Source: Pseudomonadota bacterium (GTDB lineage: Bacteria; Pseudomonadota; Alphaproteobacteria; Dongiales; Dongiaceae). From it: 64,000 nt of DNA. The stretch spans positions 310,001-374,000 of the forward strand of contig JAJYUT010000005.1 in NCBI GenBank assembly GCA_021792365.1, given 5' to 3'. Shown in pieces: positions 1-8,287 of this stretch. The notes beneath the pieces are model-generated. The model was not told where the DNA came from, searched no databases, and saw nothing but the letters and a program-made list of their open reading frames with translations. The position numbers and the translations under genes are program-made. The first letter of the stretch is position 1. Each line of letters opens with the position of its first letter.

Positions 1-262
1 GCAGCACGAACTCGCTCTCCTCGATCAGGCGTTCCTGCAGAAGGGCCTTGGGCCATTCGGCCCAGGTGACGTCCTTCGTCTGCAGGATTTCACCGGGGTT
101 GATGGTGCGGCTCGCGACCAGAACCTTCACCACGCCCTTCACCTTCTCCTCTTGAACGACGACCGGCTGTGACTGTCGTTCGAGGAACACTTTGACCATA
201 AATGCCGCGGCGCCCGCGAGTACCAGGGCGACAACGGCGAGCATGATGACGGAAGGCCTCAT
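1..262 (-). CDS. cpaB: Flp pilus assembly protein CpaB (RcpC), N-terminal part
   Basis: Only the first 87 codons are present; the gene runs off the left edge of the window. The start at 262 gives a short N-terminus followed by one hydrophobic segment (about residues 4-22), then a polar linker and a SAF-like stretch, VVKVLVASRTINPGEIL, near residue 45. This is the usual plan of CpaB, an inner-membrane-anchored periplasmic protein of the Tad/Flp secretion system that works with the CpaC secretin. It lies downstream of cpaA and two Flp pilin genes on the same strand, as in Caulobacter-type Tad loci. A 273-base stretch between it and cpaA holds no gene I can support and may carry a promoter. Confidence 0.85.
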   Translation of the reverse strand, partial: MRPSVIMLAVVALVLAGAAAFMVKVFLERQSQPVVVQEEKVKGVVKVLVASRTINPGEILQTKDVTWAEWPKALLQERLIEESEFVL

Positions 263-535
263 CGAAAACCTGCTCCTCTTCCCACGAAACGATGCAACGT
301 GCACGTGTGCGAGTATCGCAATCGTCCCGATGCTAGGGACCCATGGTGAAGGATTGGTAAATTCCAGAGGCGCTATTTGCGGTTTACTGCGCGGAGCGAA
401 GAACTTGCCGAGGTTCACCACGGCGTGTGCCCGGCCCGTGAGCCTGGCCGGCGCCACTTGGAAGATTGACGCCGGAGATGATAAAAACTCGCGCTAATTG
501 AATCCGCGAATTGGCGGCCGCGGCACGGCGACGCG

Positions 536-1105
536 CTACTGCATCCAAGGCCAGAGCGGCGCGAACGGCGAGTGCGCGCTGGTGACGAAAAAGTCGAGTC
601 CGGCGATGGCGATCGCCACGCCGTAGGGAATGCGGTTCGGCATCTGCGGAGCCTGCGCACCCTCGGCCGGCTGCGTGCCTGTGGCGGAACCCTCGGCGGA
701 TATGGCCGCATTGCCGGCCAGCGCCGCCCGATGGCGGCGGCGCCTCGCCAACCAGAGGAGGCCGAGAAGGCCGCCCGCGGCGGTCATGACGAGCAGGAAC
801 CGAGGCAGGCCGGCGAACCCGGTCCACAGCGCCATCGCCGCGATCAGCTTCACATCGCCGCCGCCGAACAGTCCTGCCGCGAACAGGCCAGCTCCCACCA
901 GAAACATGACGACGCCTGCCAGAATCGCCAATGCGGTCGTCGGCCATGCGAAGTTGAACGCCGCGCCCACCAAGAAGGTGGCGACGATCGCGTACACGAT
1001 GACGTTCGGTATGCGATAGCGCGCAACGTCGGTCGCGGCCGCAGCCAACAGGAGAAGCACGGTGCCGGCGGCGGCCAGGATCTCGATCCAATCGCTGGGA
1101 GTCAT
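536..1105 (-). CDS. cpaA: Prepilin peptidase CpaA/TadV
   Basis: A polytopic membrane protein of 189 residues with the two catalytic aspartates of type IV prepilin (A24) peptidases: Asp26 in ATDVARYRIPN and Asp84 in FGGGDVK. It should cleave the leader of the Flp prepilins encoded just upstream. The start at 1105 (MTPSDWIEIL) leads straight into the first membrane helix; an upstream ATG at 1180 would add a polar tail not expected for the family. It carries an Arg/Ala-rich insert of about 40 residues before the last helix and is slightly longer than the usual 160-175 residues. The C-terminal NRIPYGVAIAIAG is typical of TadV. Confidence 0.9.
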   Translation of the reverse strand: MTPSDWIEILAAAGTVLLLLAAAATDVARYRIPNVIVYAIVATFLVGAAFNFAWPTTALAILAGVVMFLVGAGLFAAGLFGGGDVKLIAAMALWTGFAGLPRFLLVMTAAGGLLGLLWLARRRRHRAALAGNAAISAEGSATGTQPAEGAQAPQMPNRIPYGVAIAIAGLDFFVTSAHSPFAPLWPWMQ

Positions 1106-1221
1106 GCGGCGCTGCGCCTTACTGGAGTTATCGTCTGTCGCGGGGCCGCCAGGATTGCAGAATGGGCCTCGACCATGCAAGTGGCCGAATCGGATTGACG
1201 CGATGCGCGCGCAAAACGAAA

Positions 1222-1251
1222 GCGGCGGGCCGGGAGAATCCGGCCCGCCGC
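1222..1251 (-). terminator. Rho-independent terminator after the first Flp pilin gene
   Basis: A perfect 12-base stem, GCGGCGGGCCGG paired with CCGGCCCGCCGC, has a 6-base loop. On the minus strand it is followed by TTTCGTTTT. It begins 26 bases past the stop of the pilin gene at 1277-1456. The same stem also precedes a short T-rich run on the plus strand, so it may work both ways. Confidence 0.8.
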
Positions 1252-1276
1252 AATTTTCGTCCCGTTATGGCCTAGT

Positions 1277-1456
1277 TTACTGTAGCGACCCCGAGAGCGT
1301 CGAGCTGATGTACGTGTAGGCATCGATGAGGCGAGTGTTGACCACCCTCAGCGAGCCGATGATCGCGACCGAGATAAGACCGGCGATCAGGCCGTACTCA
1401 ACGGCCGTGGCGCCATCCTCGTCGCTCCAAAGCCCTCGTAAGAACCGTGAGATCAT
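1277..1456 (-). CDS. Flp family type IVb pilin (copy 1)
   Basis: A 59-residue prepilin. A short charged leader (MISRFLRGLWSDEDG) is followed by the Flp signature ATAVEYGLIAGLISVAIIG, where cleavage after Gly15 leaves the conserved Glu at position 5 of the mature pilin. It would be matured by the CpaA peptidase encoded downstream and assembled by the Tad machinery into Flp pili. It is preceded by a similar but not identical pilin gene and is followed by its own terminator. Its hydrophobic core matches copy 2 closely, but the C-terminal tails differ (Ser/Thr-rich SSTLSGSLQ here). Confidence 0.9.
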   Translation of the reverse strand: MISRFLRGLWSDEDGATAVEYGLIAGLISVAIIGSLRVVNTRLIDAYTYISSTLSGSLQ

Positions 1457-1516
1457 CGGTTCCCTCCGAACTTATCAACCGCGGGCCAACCCCGGACGAG
1501 CGCCTGTTGGCTCCGC

Positions 1517-1559
1517 AAAAAAGGGAGAGCGGCGGGCGAGGAATACCAGCCCGCCGCTC
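1517..1559 (-). terminator. Rho-independent terminator after the second Flp pilin gene
   Basis: An 11-base perfect stem (GAGCGGCGGGC at 1527-1537 with its complement at 1549-1559) has an 11-base loop. On the minus strand it runs into CCC and then six T residues (1517-1522). It lies about 40 bases beyond the stop of the pilin gene at 1598-1774 and should make that gene largely monocistronic and highly expressed relative to what follows. Confidence 0.85.
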
Positions 1560-1597
1560 GCCACGTAACTCAGCCCACCGGCGGGTGGGCCAGCCCG

Positions 1598-1774
1598 TTA
1601 CTGGTTCACGGACTCCAGCGTCGTGCCGACGTGATTGAACACGGCCGACAGCTGAGTGCCGACCAGCATCACGGCACCGATGATGACCACCGAGATCAGA
1701 CCGGCGATCAGACCGTATTCGATGGCCGTGGCGCCGTTCTCGTCCTTGCGCAGCTTGCGGAAGAAGCGAAGCAT
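1598..1774 (-). CDS. Flp family type IVb pilin (copy 2)
   Basis: A 58-residue Flp prepilin: leader MLRFFRKLRKDENG, then ATAIEYGLIAGLISVVIIGA with the conserved Glu five residues into the mature protein. It is the first gene of the Tad cluster in the direction of transcription and has the best ribosome binding site here (AGGAGG at 1784-1789, nine bases before the ATG). A strong terminator follows. These features fit the major pilin subunit, copy 1 being a second or minor pilin; that ranking is inference. Confidence 0.9.
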   Translation of the reverse strand: MLRFFRKLRKDENGATAIEYGLIAGLISVVIIGAVMLVGTQLSAVFNHVGTTLESVNQ

Positions 1775-2244
1775 CGTTTAGTTCCTCCTAATCGACGTGG
1801 CGCCCCGACGGCGACCACTTCCCACTCCACCCATGCGGCATCGGATTCTTTTTGCCGCCGAATGTCACATGAGCAAATAAATGAACTGGCACATTAACAC
1901 AAGTAAATATCTGAACTGTTCGCAATGATTTATTTTAGATAACGTCGATAAACTTGAATTTGTTCTGTATTACGCAGAAACAAAGAAACTGTATACTTGA
2001 GCTGTTACCAGGCTCCCGCCCCCCAGCGAGCGCCCGGAACATGCTCGTTATAGGACCCAGAAATTAACGAACGGTGAAAGCAAGCCGGAAAAGCGTGTGC
2101 GGGCCTACAAGCAGGTGTGGACTATTCGACGGATTTCGCTGCTAAAATTTTAAGTAAATATCCGCCTGATACTTTGCGATGCCGAATATTCGAGGCGCGG
2201 CAAGCAGATGAGCCTCTTCGCCACGTGGCGACCAGCAGCCGCTC
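1775..2244. other. 470-base AT-rich intergenic region upstream of the pilin genes
   Basis: No gene is supported here. From about 1860 to 2160 the base composition is far more AT-rich than the rest of the window, with runs such as AAATAAATGAAC and TTTATTTTAGATAACG. It separates the start of the strong pilin gene from the end of the PAP2-like gene, so it most likely holds the pilin promoter and regulator sites. I could not assign a convincing -35/-10 pair. Confidence 0.5.
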
Positions 2245-3402
2245 TCAATCGCCGGTCATGATCGGGCCGCGGGGCTTTCGCCACAACAATGCCTGCACGG
2301 TCCGTAGATCCAGCAGCCAGCCCGTGAAACGCCACAGCACCCAGGCACCGAGGATCGACATGTAGCCATCAAGGGCGTAGTGCCAGCCGAGATGCACGGA
2401 GCCGATCAGGATGACAGAGAAGAAGCTCCAGCCAGCGACTGCCGGCCATCGGCCGTAGGTCTGCAACAGGCGCGCGATCAGCCAGGTGGAGGCCACGTGC
2501 AGACTCGGCGCAGCGGAAATCCCGCCACCGAGGTCAGGATCGCTCTGCTGGTAATAGCTCCACAACATGTCTTGGACCCGCACGGCGATCAACTCAGGCG
2601 GGGCTGCGAAGCCGAACAAGGGCGTCGCCTGCACGGTTTCGCGCAGATAGGCCATCAACGGTCCATAGACCGGCGCGCCGACCACTTGTTCGTAGTAGCA
2701 GGGGCCGGCGGAGCTCAAGAGCGTCGCCGCCCCGCTGCCGAGCAGGACCCAGGTGAGCATGCTGCTCAGCAGGAAGTGCATGCGGAGCCGTCGATTTCCG
2801 GTCGATGTGATCTGCGCCAGGAGGGCGAGGTACATGACGAACATCCAGAGGGCGTAGAGCCGATCGATGACATAGGTGAGGCCTGGATGGCCGAGCAGAG
2901 GATGGAGGAGGGTCCATGGATCCTGCCCGAAGTGAATCCATCGATCCGCCGCATGCAGGAAGGGATCCAGATGGAATGGCGCGATCGCCGGAATCAAGGT
3001 CTTCATGAGAGAGAAGGACAGCACCATGACCGGCCAGAGCGCGAGGATCGGCAAGGCCAGCAGAATGCGCTCGCGGCTCAGGAACTCCGTGAAGAGGAGC
3101 CGCCAGAACGCGCCGGTCTGCACGGAAACCTTGCGGATGAGGGTGATGTGGAGTGTCCACAATATGAAGAAGGCACAGAAACATACGAACGAGAGCGCCA
3201 GGTATCCGCCGTAGGCCGGGACCACCCTGTCCAGGGCGCGATGCGTCTCGCCGAGCAGCGCGGCCGTGCCGTCCGCCACAGCCAGGAACAGAGCAAAAAG
3301 GGCCAAAACCGGGCTGTTCTCGCGCAGGCTCGCGATGAATCCGGCGAGCCACCGGGAACCGATGGCCCTGCCTGGAGAGGCGGTGTCGATGGAGGATGGC
3401 AT
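2245..3402 (-). CDS. PAP2-superfamily membrane protein (AUR1/inositolphosphotransferase-like), copy A
   Basis: A 385-residue polytopic membrane protein. The C-terminal part carries the PAP2 motifs SAAPSLHVAS (from residue 296) and GSVHLGWHYALDGY (His337, His341, Asp345), the second matching the HxxxxxD type of the AUR1-like PAP2_3 family. Such proteins transfer or remove lipid-linked phosphate groups, for example in phosphosphingolipid or phospholipid head-group exchange. Several hydrophobic helices precede and follow the motifs. It lies three bases downstream of a paralogue of almost the same length, so the two are likely co-transcribed. The actual substrate cannot be read from the sequence. 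Confidence 0.75.
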   Translation of the reverse strand: MPSSIDTASPGRAIGSRWLAGFIASLRENSPVLALFALFLAVADGTAALLGETHRALDRVVPAYGGYLALSFVCFCAFFILWTLHITLIRKVSVQTGAFWRLLFTEFLSRERILLALPILALWPVMVLSFSLMKTLIPAIAPFHLDPFLHAADRWIHFGQDPWTLLHPLLGHPGLTYVIDRLYALWMFVMYLALLAQITSTGNRRLRMHFLLSSMLTWVLLGSGAATLLSSAGPCYYEQVVGAPVYGPLMAYLRETVQATPLFGFAAPPELIAVRVQDMLWSYYQQSDPDLGGGISAAPSLHVASTWLIARLLQTYGRWPAVAGWSFFSVILIGSVHLGWHYALDGYMSILGAWVLWRFTGWLLDLRTVQALLWRKPRGPIMTGD

Positions 3403-3405
3403 CGA

Positions 3406-4572
3406 TCAGGCCGCCGCCAGCGCTGCGGCGCGGGCACGCTCGGGCCACAGCCAGGACTGCACGGCCGGCCGGTCCAGCAGCCATCCGGTAAGACGCCACA
3501 GTACCCAGGCGCCGGCGATCCCAAGATATCCGTCGAGGGCGTAGTGCCAGCCCAGGTGGATCGATCCTACGAAGATGAAGAGCAGGAAGGCGCTGCCGAA
3601 GATGCGCGCCATGCGGCCCATGGACCAGGCGAGGCGCCAGATCAGCCAGCTCGACGCGACGTGCATGCTCGGCGCCGCGGAGATGCCCATGGCGATGGTG
3701 AAATCGCCGGCGGCGTGGCTTTGCCAGAGCAGGTCCTGGAGCATCAGCGCGGTGAAGGGAAAGCGGATCTCGTTGCCGAGCACGTCCAGGGACAGATTGG
3801 CCGCGACATCGCGCAGGTAAGCCATCAGCGGCACATAGGGATCGGCCCCTCCGGTCACGAGGCCGTAATAGCACGGCCCGGCGGAGCTCATCAGCGTGGC
3901 CGCAAGATTCCCGATCAGGACCCAGGCCAGCGCCGTCGCGAGCAGGTACCGCATCCTGAGCTTGCGGTTCCCGGCCGCGCAGGCCTGAAGGACGAGCACG
4001 GCCTGGAACACGAAGAACCACAGGGCGTAGCCCACGTTGATGACGTAGGTGATCCAGGTGTAGCCGAGGAACGGCTGCAGCAGGCGCCACGGCTCGATCC
4101 CGAGATGCAGGGCACGGTCCCACCGGTGCAGGGCCTCGTCCAGATAAAAGGGCTGGATCAGCGGGATCGCCGACTTGAAGTAGGAGAAGGCGCTCGCCGT
4201 GACCGGCCACAACGCCAGGACGGGCAAGGCCAGCATCAGTCGCTCGCGGTGCAGGAAATCGTTGCGGATCCGCCGCCACGCGGCGGATGGGAAGTCCGGC
4301 ACCTTACGGATGCGCGCATGATACAGATACCAGAGGGCAAAGGCGGCGAACACAGCCATGCCGACCGTCATCAGGAAGCCGAGATAGGCCAGCCAGAGCT
4401 GGCCGTAGGGCATCGTGCCGATCGAAAGCGTTCGCCCCAGGAGGACGGCTGCCAAACCATAGACGATGGTGAACAGGATCAGTGGGCTGTTCTCGCGCAG
4501 CGAGGCGGCAAGCTCGTGCCGCCACGACGCGGGGGTTCCCGGCGTGAATTCGGACACCGCCGACAGCGACAT
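3406..4572 (-). CDS. PAP2-superfamily membrane protein (AUR1/inositolphosphotransferase-like), copy B
   Basis: A 388-residue paralogue of the gene downstream, with the same motifs at nearly the same positions: SAAPSMHVASSWL (from residue 298) and GSIHLGWHYALDGY. The shared segment ILALWPV/VLALWPV and the phrase SSAGPCYY before the catalytic region show that the pair arose by tandem duplication. N-terminal halves have diverged more than the catalytic C-termini. It is the first gene of the two-gene unit. Function, as for copy A, is probably a lipid phosphate transferase or phosphatase in the inner membrane; the substrate is unknown. Confidence 0.75.
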   Translation of the reverse strand: MSLSAVSEFTPGTPASWRHELAASLRENSPLILFTIVYGLAAVLLGRTLSIGTMPYGQLWLAYLGFLMTVGMAVFAAFALWYLYHARIRKVPDFPSAAWRRIRNDFLHRERLMLALPVLALWPVTASAFSYFKSAIPLIQPFYLDEALHRWDRALHLGIEPWRLLQPFLGYTWITYVINVGYALWFFVFQAVLVLQACAAGNRKLRMRYLLATALAWVLIGNLAATLMSSAGPCYYGLVTGGADPYVPLMAYLRDVAANLSLDVLGNEIRFPFTALMLQDLLWQSHAAGDFTIAMGISAAPSMHVASSWLIWRLAWSMGRMARIFGSAFLLFIFVGSIHLGWHYALDGYLGIAGAWVLWRLTGWLLDRPAVQSWLWPERARAAALAAA

Positions 4573-4748
4573 GGTTCCGCGACTTCCCGAAATGGCTTTC
4601 TGTCGCGCCAGTATCGGCAGACACGGTTAATCATTCCTCAACGGCCGCGGGCAGGGGAGCCTTCTCAACGGCTTGACGCAGCGGAACCGTTCGTGATGAG
4701 TGCGGCGAAGAGCTGCCGGTCGCTGCGGCGGTCATGAGGAAGGCGGGG

Positions 4749-5678
4749 ATGGCGATTCTGTATGCGGACGATCCGGCCGATGCCGCTGCCTGGGCGGTGG
4801 CCATGGGTGCGCTGGCGCCGGGATTGGAACTGCGGTTCTGGCCGGATTGGGGCGCGGCGGGGGATATCGATTTCGCCATCGTCGGCGGGCGGGCGCCGGG
4901 CGACCTGCGGGTTTTTCCCAATCTCAAGGCGATCCAATCGACCTGGGCCGGGGTCAACCACCTGCTGGCAGACCACAATCTGCCGCTGGACCGGCCGCTG
5001 GCGCGCATGGTGGATCAGGGCCTCACCGTCAGCATGACGGAATTCGTCGTGCTCCACGTGCTGGACAGCGCACGCGAAGGGCCAAGGCTGCGCGCCGCGC
5101 AACGCTCGCGGCAGTGGCTGGATCTGGATCCGGTGCCGCCGCGCACCGTCACGGTCGCAGTTCTCGGCCTTGGCACACTGGGCGCGGATGCGGGGACGCG
5201 CCTTGCGGGGCTCGGCTTCGACGTGCGCGGCTGGAGCCGCAGCCGCAAGGACATCGCCGGCATCCGCAGCTTCACCGGGGCGGACGGATTGGGCGAATGC
5301 CTGTCGGGCGCGCGGATCCTGGTCTGCCTGCTGCCCTTGACCGAAGATACGCGCGGCATCCTCGGCGCCGCGGCCTTCGCTCCGCTGGCGGAGGGCGCGG
5401 TGCTGATTCACGCGGCGCGCGGGCTGCACCTGGTCGAGGCGGATCTGCTGGCCGCGCTCGAATCCGGCCGGATTTCCCGTGCGATCCTCGACGTCTTCGC
5501 GACGGAGCCGTTGCCGGCGGACCATCCGTTCTGGACTCATCCAGGCGTGACGGTGACGCCGCATGTCGCCGCCATCACCCGTCCCGGCACCGGCGCCGCC
5601 GATATCCTTGAGAACTATCGCCGCGCGCTAGCGGGCGAGGCGCTCATCAATCAGGTGGATCGGGCGAAGGGATATTGA
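4749..5678 (+). CDS. D-isomer 2-hydroxyacid dehydrogenase (GhrA-like glyoxylate/hydroxypyruvate reductase)
   Basis: A 309-residue NAD(P)-dependent dehydrogenase. The Rossmann signature VAVLGLGTLGADAG lies near residue 140. The catalytic residues are in IHAARGLHLVEADLL (Arg), DVFATEPLPADHPFW (Glu) and TPHVAAITRP (His). Length and the lack of the larger PGDH domains fit the GhrA subgroup, which reduces glyoxylate and hydroxypyruvate. The start at 4749 (MAILYADDP) has a purine-rich GGAAGGCGGGG before it and matches the family start; an ATG at 4734 is also in frame. It converges on a GntR-family regulator gene. A serine-cycle role (see the mtk-ppc genes) is possible but unproven. Confidence 0.85.
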   Translation: MAILYADDPADAAAWAVAMGALAPGLELRFWPDWGAAGDIDFAIVGGRAPGDLRVFPNLKAIQSTWAGVNHLLADHNLPLDRPLARMVDQGLTVSMTEFVVLHVLDSAREGPRLRAAQRSRQWLDLDPVPPRTVTVAVLGLGTLGADAGTRLAGLGFDVRGWSRSRKDIAGIRSFTGADGLGECLSGARILVCLLPLTEDTRGILGAAAFAPLAEGAVLIHAARGLHLVEADLLAALESGRISRAILDVFATEPLPADHPFWTHPGVTVTPHVAAITRPGTGAADILENYRRALAGEALINQVDRAKGY

Positions 5679-5685
5679 GCCCGCG

Positions 5686-6435
5686 CTACCGTGGCTTGCG
5701 ATAGCCTTCGGCGCGCGTGAGCATCATCGAGATGTGATTGCGCCGGATCATGCCGAGAGCGTCGAAATCGTTGACGGCCAGCGCGCGCAGCGATTCCTCG
5801 ACCTCGTAGTAGAAATACTGAACCTCCTGGCGCACGTCGGCCTTCGCGAGCCACCCGTACCAGTAGCGGTCGGTCTGGGTATAGAGCTGGTCCTGGAACT
5901 GGCGCAGGAACGAATTGCCGATGACGTTGCTGAGCCGCGCGAAGAAGCGGTCGCACAGATCGGCGTATTCCCCGATCTCCGGTTCCTGGTCGCTGGCGAG
6001 GATGTCGGCCAGCCGTTGCTTGACCTCATTGAGCTCGGCCAGATCTCCAGGGGAGAGCGGGCGCGGCGACAGGCGGCCGATCAGCATGGCAAGCGACATG
6101 CGCAGCTCATAAATATCCTGCAGCTCCGCGTCATCGACCTCGGTGACGCGGATGCCGACGCCGTTCTTCACCTCGACCAGACCTTCGACGGCAAGGCGGT
6201 GCAGGGCTTGGCGCACCGGTGTGCGCGAGACCTCGAATTCTGCGGCGATCTCCGCTTCGGTCAGGCGGCTGCCCGGCGCATATTGGCGCGTCGCAATGCG
6301 CTGGCGGAGCACGTCATAGACGCGCATCGAATTGTCGCCGTGCCGCGCCGGCGCATGGCGCTGCGGCGTCACGGTCCGGCCGGTTTCGGCGGCCGGGTCC
6401 GGCCGTTCGATCTTGCTTCGGCGCTTCGTGCTCAT
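5686..6435 (-). CDS. GntR-family transcriptional regulator, FCD subfamily
   Basis: A 249-residue regulator with an N-terminal winged helix (LTEAEIAAEFEVSRTPVRQALHRLAVEGLVE in outline, roughly residues 58-90) and an all-helical FCD ligand domain after it. The first 36 residues are a basic, disordered-looking tail; a later Met (MRVYDVLRQRI) could be the true start. FCD regulators usually respond to small carboxylic acids and sit near their target genes. The nearest metabolic gene is the 2-hydroxyacid dehydrogenase that converges on it, and a PAS protein gene diverges from it. The operator was not identified. Confidence 0.85.
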   Translation of the reverse strand: MSTKRRSKIERPDPAAETGRTVTPQRHAPARHGDNSMRVYDVLRQRIATRQYAPGSRLTEAEIAAEFEVSRTPVRQALHRLAVEGLVEVKNGVGIRVTEVDDAELQDIYELRMSLAMLIGRLSPRPLSPGDLAELNEVKQRLADILASDQEPEIGEYADLCDRFFARLSNVIGNSFLRQFQDQLYTQTDRYWYGWLAKADVRQEVQYFYYEVEESLRALAVNDFDALGMIRRNHISMMLTRAEGYRKPR

Positions 6436-6581
6436 GATGCCCCGGCTGAGCCGGCTCCCTGGCAGCCGCTCATATCAGGGCGCGGCAGCGGAAGCCAGAA
6501 ATTAACGGATTAGCCGCGACAATACGACATGTTCGCGTCTCCAACCAATCGCAGGCCGCCTGCAGATGCCCGGTTCGCTCC

Positions 6582-7034
6582 ATGAGCACCTTTGAACTGC
6601 CCGTTCGGAGCGATGTGCTGCGTCGGCTGGTTGCACATTGGCGCCGGATTCGTGGCGAGCGGCACATGCCGGCGCGCGGAGCTTTCGATCCCCTGGACGT
6701 GCCGTTCGCGCTCGGCTTCATCAGCCTGATTGACGTCCACCGTGCTCCGCTGCGCTTCTATTTCCGGCTCGACGGCAGCAAGCAGGTCGAATTGTTCGGA
6801 ATCGATTGCACCCGCCGGTACCTCGATGAAGCGATGCCGCAGGACCATGCGAGGATGGCCGCAGCCTCCTACAGCGAGGTTGTGGAGCGTCGCGAGCCGC
6901 GTTGCCACACGCGGGAAGTCCTGTTCCGCAGGCGGATGCTCGGTTACGAGATCGTGATCCTGCCCTTCTCCGAGGATGGAGAAACAGTCGATCGCTTGAT
7001 GACAGGGATTGTGCCGGACCGAGCGTTAGAGTAG
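6582..7034 (+). CDS. PAS-domain protein (PAS_5 type)
   Basis: A 150-residue single-domain protein with the layout of the PAS_5 family common in Rhodospirillales: LVAHWRRIRGERHMPARGAF, then DPLDVPFALGFISLIDV, a strand reading LRFYFRLDG, and a C-terminal RRMLGYEIVILPFSEDGETV. These are usually stand-alone cytosolic sensor-like proteins of unknown ligand. It is divergent from the GntR gene with a 146-base gap. No output domain is present. Confidence 0.7.
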   Translation: MSTFELPVRSDVLRRLVAHWRRIRGERHMPARGAFDPLDVPFALGFISLIDVHRAPLRFYFRLDGSKQVELFGIDCTRRYLDEAMPQDHARMAAASYSEVVERREPRCHTREVLFRRRMLGYEIVILPFSEDGETVDRLMTGIVPDRALE

Positions 7035-7235
7035 AGCGCCGGGGGACCGGCGGCACGTGTGCGCAGTGTCACTTTCAGGAACGCCCGCGCAAGGGCATAT
7101 TGGAGTGTGATCGCCAACCAATTGGGGCGCAATCACCGACTTGTGTCTACCATCGGTGGATCGACCCGCGATATTGCTCACGGGATTTCGGGGCGCCCCG
7201 CCGGATCGCGCCCCATCAGAAGGAGAGGGGCTCAT

Positions 7236-7616
7236 ATGAAGAAGCTTTTGACCATGGCGATGGCGACGATGACTCTCGCGGGTTGCGCGCAGAGCTATCA
7301 GCCGGTGGTCGATACCAAGGGTCAGGATTCAGCGCGCTATCAGCAGGACCTGTTCGAGTGCCGTCAATATGCGGAGCAGGTGAGCCCGGCGGGTGACGCC
7401 GCGGTCGGCGGCCTTGGCGGCGCGGCGGCCGGTGCGGCTCTGGGCGCGATCACGGGCGCCCTGGTGGGCGGAGTGAGCGCGGGCACCGGCGCGGCGGTGG
7501 GCGCGGCAACCGGGGGCGCGGTCGGGGTTGGCGCTGGCGCCGTCAGCGGCGTGGAGGAGCAGAAGCGCATCATCAACAATTGCATGCGCGGCCGCGGCTA
7601 CAACGTCCTGAATTAG
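7236..7616 (+). CDS. Glycine-zipper outer-membrane lipoprotein
   Basis: A 126-residue protein. The start at 7236 is set by AAGGAGAGGGG just upstream and by the lipoprotein signal MKKLLTMAMATMTLAGCAQS with the lipobox LAGC. Residues 60-105 form a run of Gly/Ala repeats (GAALGAITGALVGGV and similar), a glycine-zipper hairpin that inserts in membranes. Cys in FECRQYAEQ and NNCMRG may form a disulfide. The family is widespread and its precise role unknown. A strong terminator follows. Confidence 0.8.
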   Translation: MKKLLTMAMATMTLAGCAQSYQPVVDTKGQDSARYQQDLFECRQYAEQVSPAGDAAVGGLGGAAAGAALGAITGALVGGVSAGTGAAVGAATGGAVGVGAGAVSGVEEQKRIINNCMRGRGYNVLN

Positions 7617-7636
7617 GGCATTCCAAGCATCCGGCA

Positions 7637-7667
7637 ACCCCGGCCGCCTGATCGCGGCCGGGGTTTT
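7637..7667 (+). terminator. Rho-independent terminator after the glycine-zipper lipoprotein gene
   Basis: A perfect 10-base stem (CCCCGGCCGC at 7638-7647 with GCGGCCGGGG at 7654-7663) has a 6-base loop and runs into TTTT. It begins about 20 bases after the stop codon. Confidence 0.85.
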
Positions 7668-7753
7668 CCATGTCTGGGGACTCACCGGTGATCGGAGTTG
7701 CGGCGGTCGTGCGTTGTTGTATCTTCCCGCTCAATCGAGCTGGAGTGCCTGCC

Positions 7754-8284
7754 ATGGACCTTTCCAAGATCAAGACCGGAGAGAACCCACCCTATGACGT
7801 GAACGTGGTGATCGAGATTCCGCTCGGCGGAAACCCGGTTAAATACGAACTCGATAAGGCGTCCGGCGCCATGTATGTGGACCGGTTCCTCTATACGGCC
7901 ATGTTCTATCCCGGCAATTACGGCTTCATCCCGCACACGCTGGCTGCGGATGGCGACCCGATGGATGTCATCGTGCTCGGCCCGACGGCGGTCGTGCCCG
8001 GCGCGGTCGTGCGCTCGCGCCCCGTCGGCGCGCTGATCATGGAGGACGAGGCGGGCGGCGACGAGAAGATCATCGCCGTGCCGGTGGACAAGCTGCACCC
8101 CTATTTCACCAATGTCGGGTCGTACCGCGACCTGCCGGAGGTGCTGCGCGAGCAGGTGGCGCATTTCTTCACGCACTACAAGGACCTCGAGAAGGGCAAG
8201 TGGGTGAAGGTGACGCGCTGGGCCGAGCCGGAGGAGGCGTGTGACCTGATCCGGCAATCGATCGCCAGTTACGGCAAGGAGTAG
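7754..8284 (+). CDS. ppa: Inorganic pyrophosphatase, family I
   Basis: A 176-residue soluble enzyme that splits pyrophosphate to two phosphates. It shows the family I features: VVIEIPLGGNPVKYELDK, the signature YNYGFIPHT-like YPGNYGFIPHTL, and the metal-binding DGDPMDVIVL. The length is typical. The start at 7754 (MDLSKIKTG) is the family start; longer in-frame starts would run through the preceding terminator region. The next gene begins four bases past its stop. Confidence 0.95.
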   Translation: MDLSKIKTGENPPYDVNVVIEIPLGGNPVKYELDKASGAMYVDRFLYTAMFYPGNYGFIPHTLAADGDPMDVIVLGPTAVVPGAVVRSRPVGALIMEDEAGGDEKIIAVPVDKLHPYFTNVGSYRDLPEVLREQVAHFFTHYKDLEKGKWVKVTRWAEPEEACDLIRQSIASYGKE

Positions 8285-8287
8285 TCC

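Noticed and set aside
4631-4700. Minus-strand frame ending in a protein-like tail (AVEKAPLPAAVEE)
   Set aside because: Upstream it is only the antisense of the 2-hydroxyacid dehydrogenase gene; no start or domain supports it. A relic of a lost gene end cannot be excluded.
2380-4737. A 785-codon open frame on the plus strand
   Set aside because: It lies antisense to the two PAP2-like genes, has a Glu/Arg/Gln/His-rich composition typical of GC-rich antisense frames, and shows no motif. The minus-strand frames hold intact PAP2 signatures.
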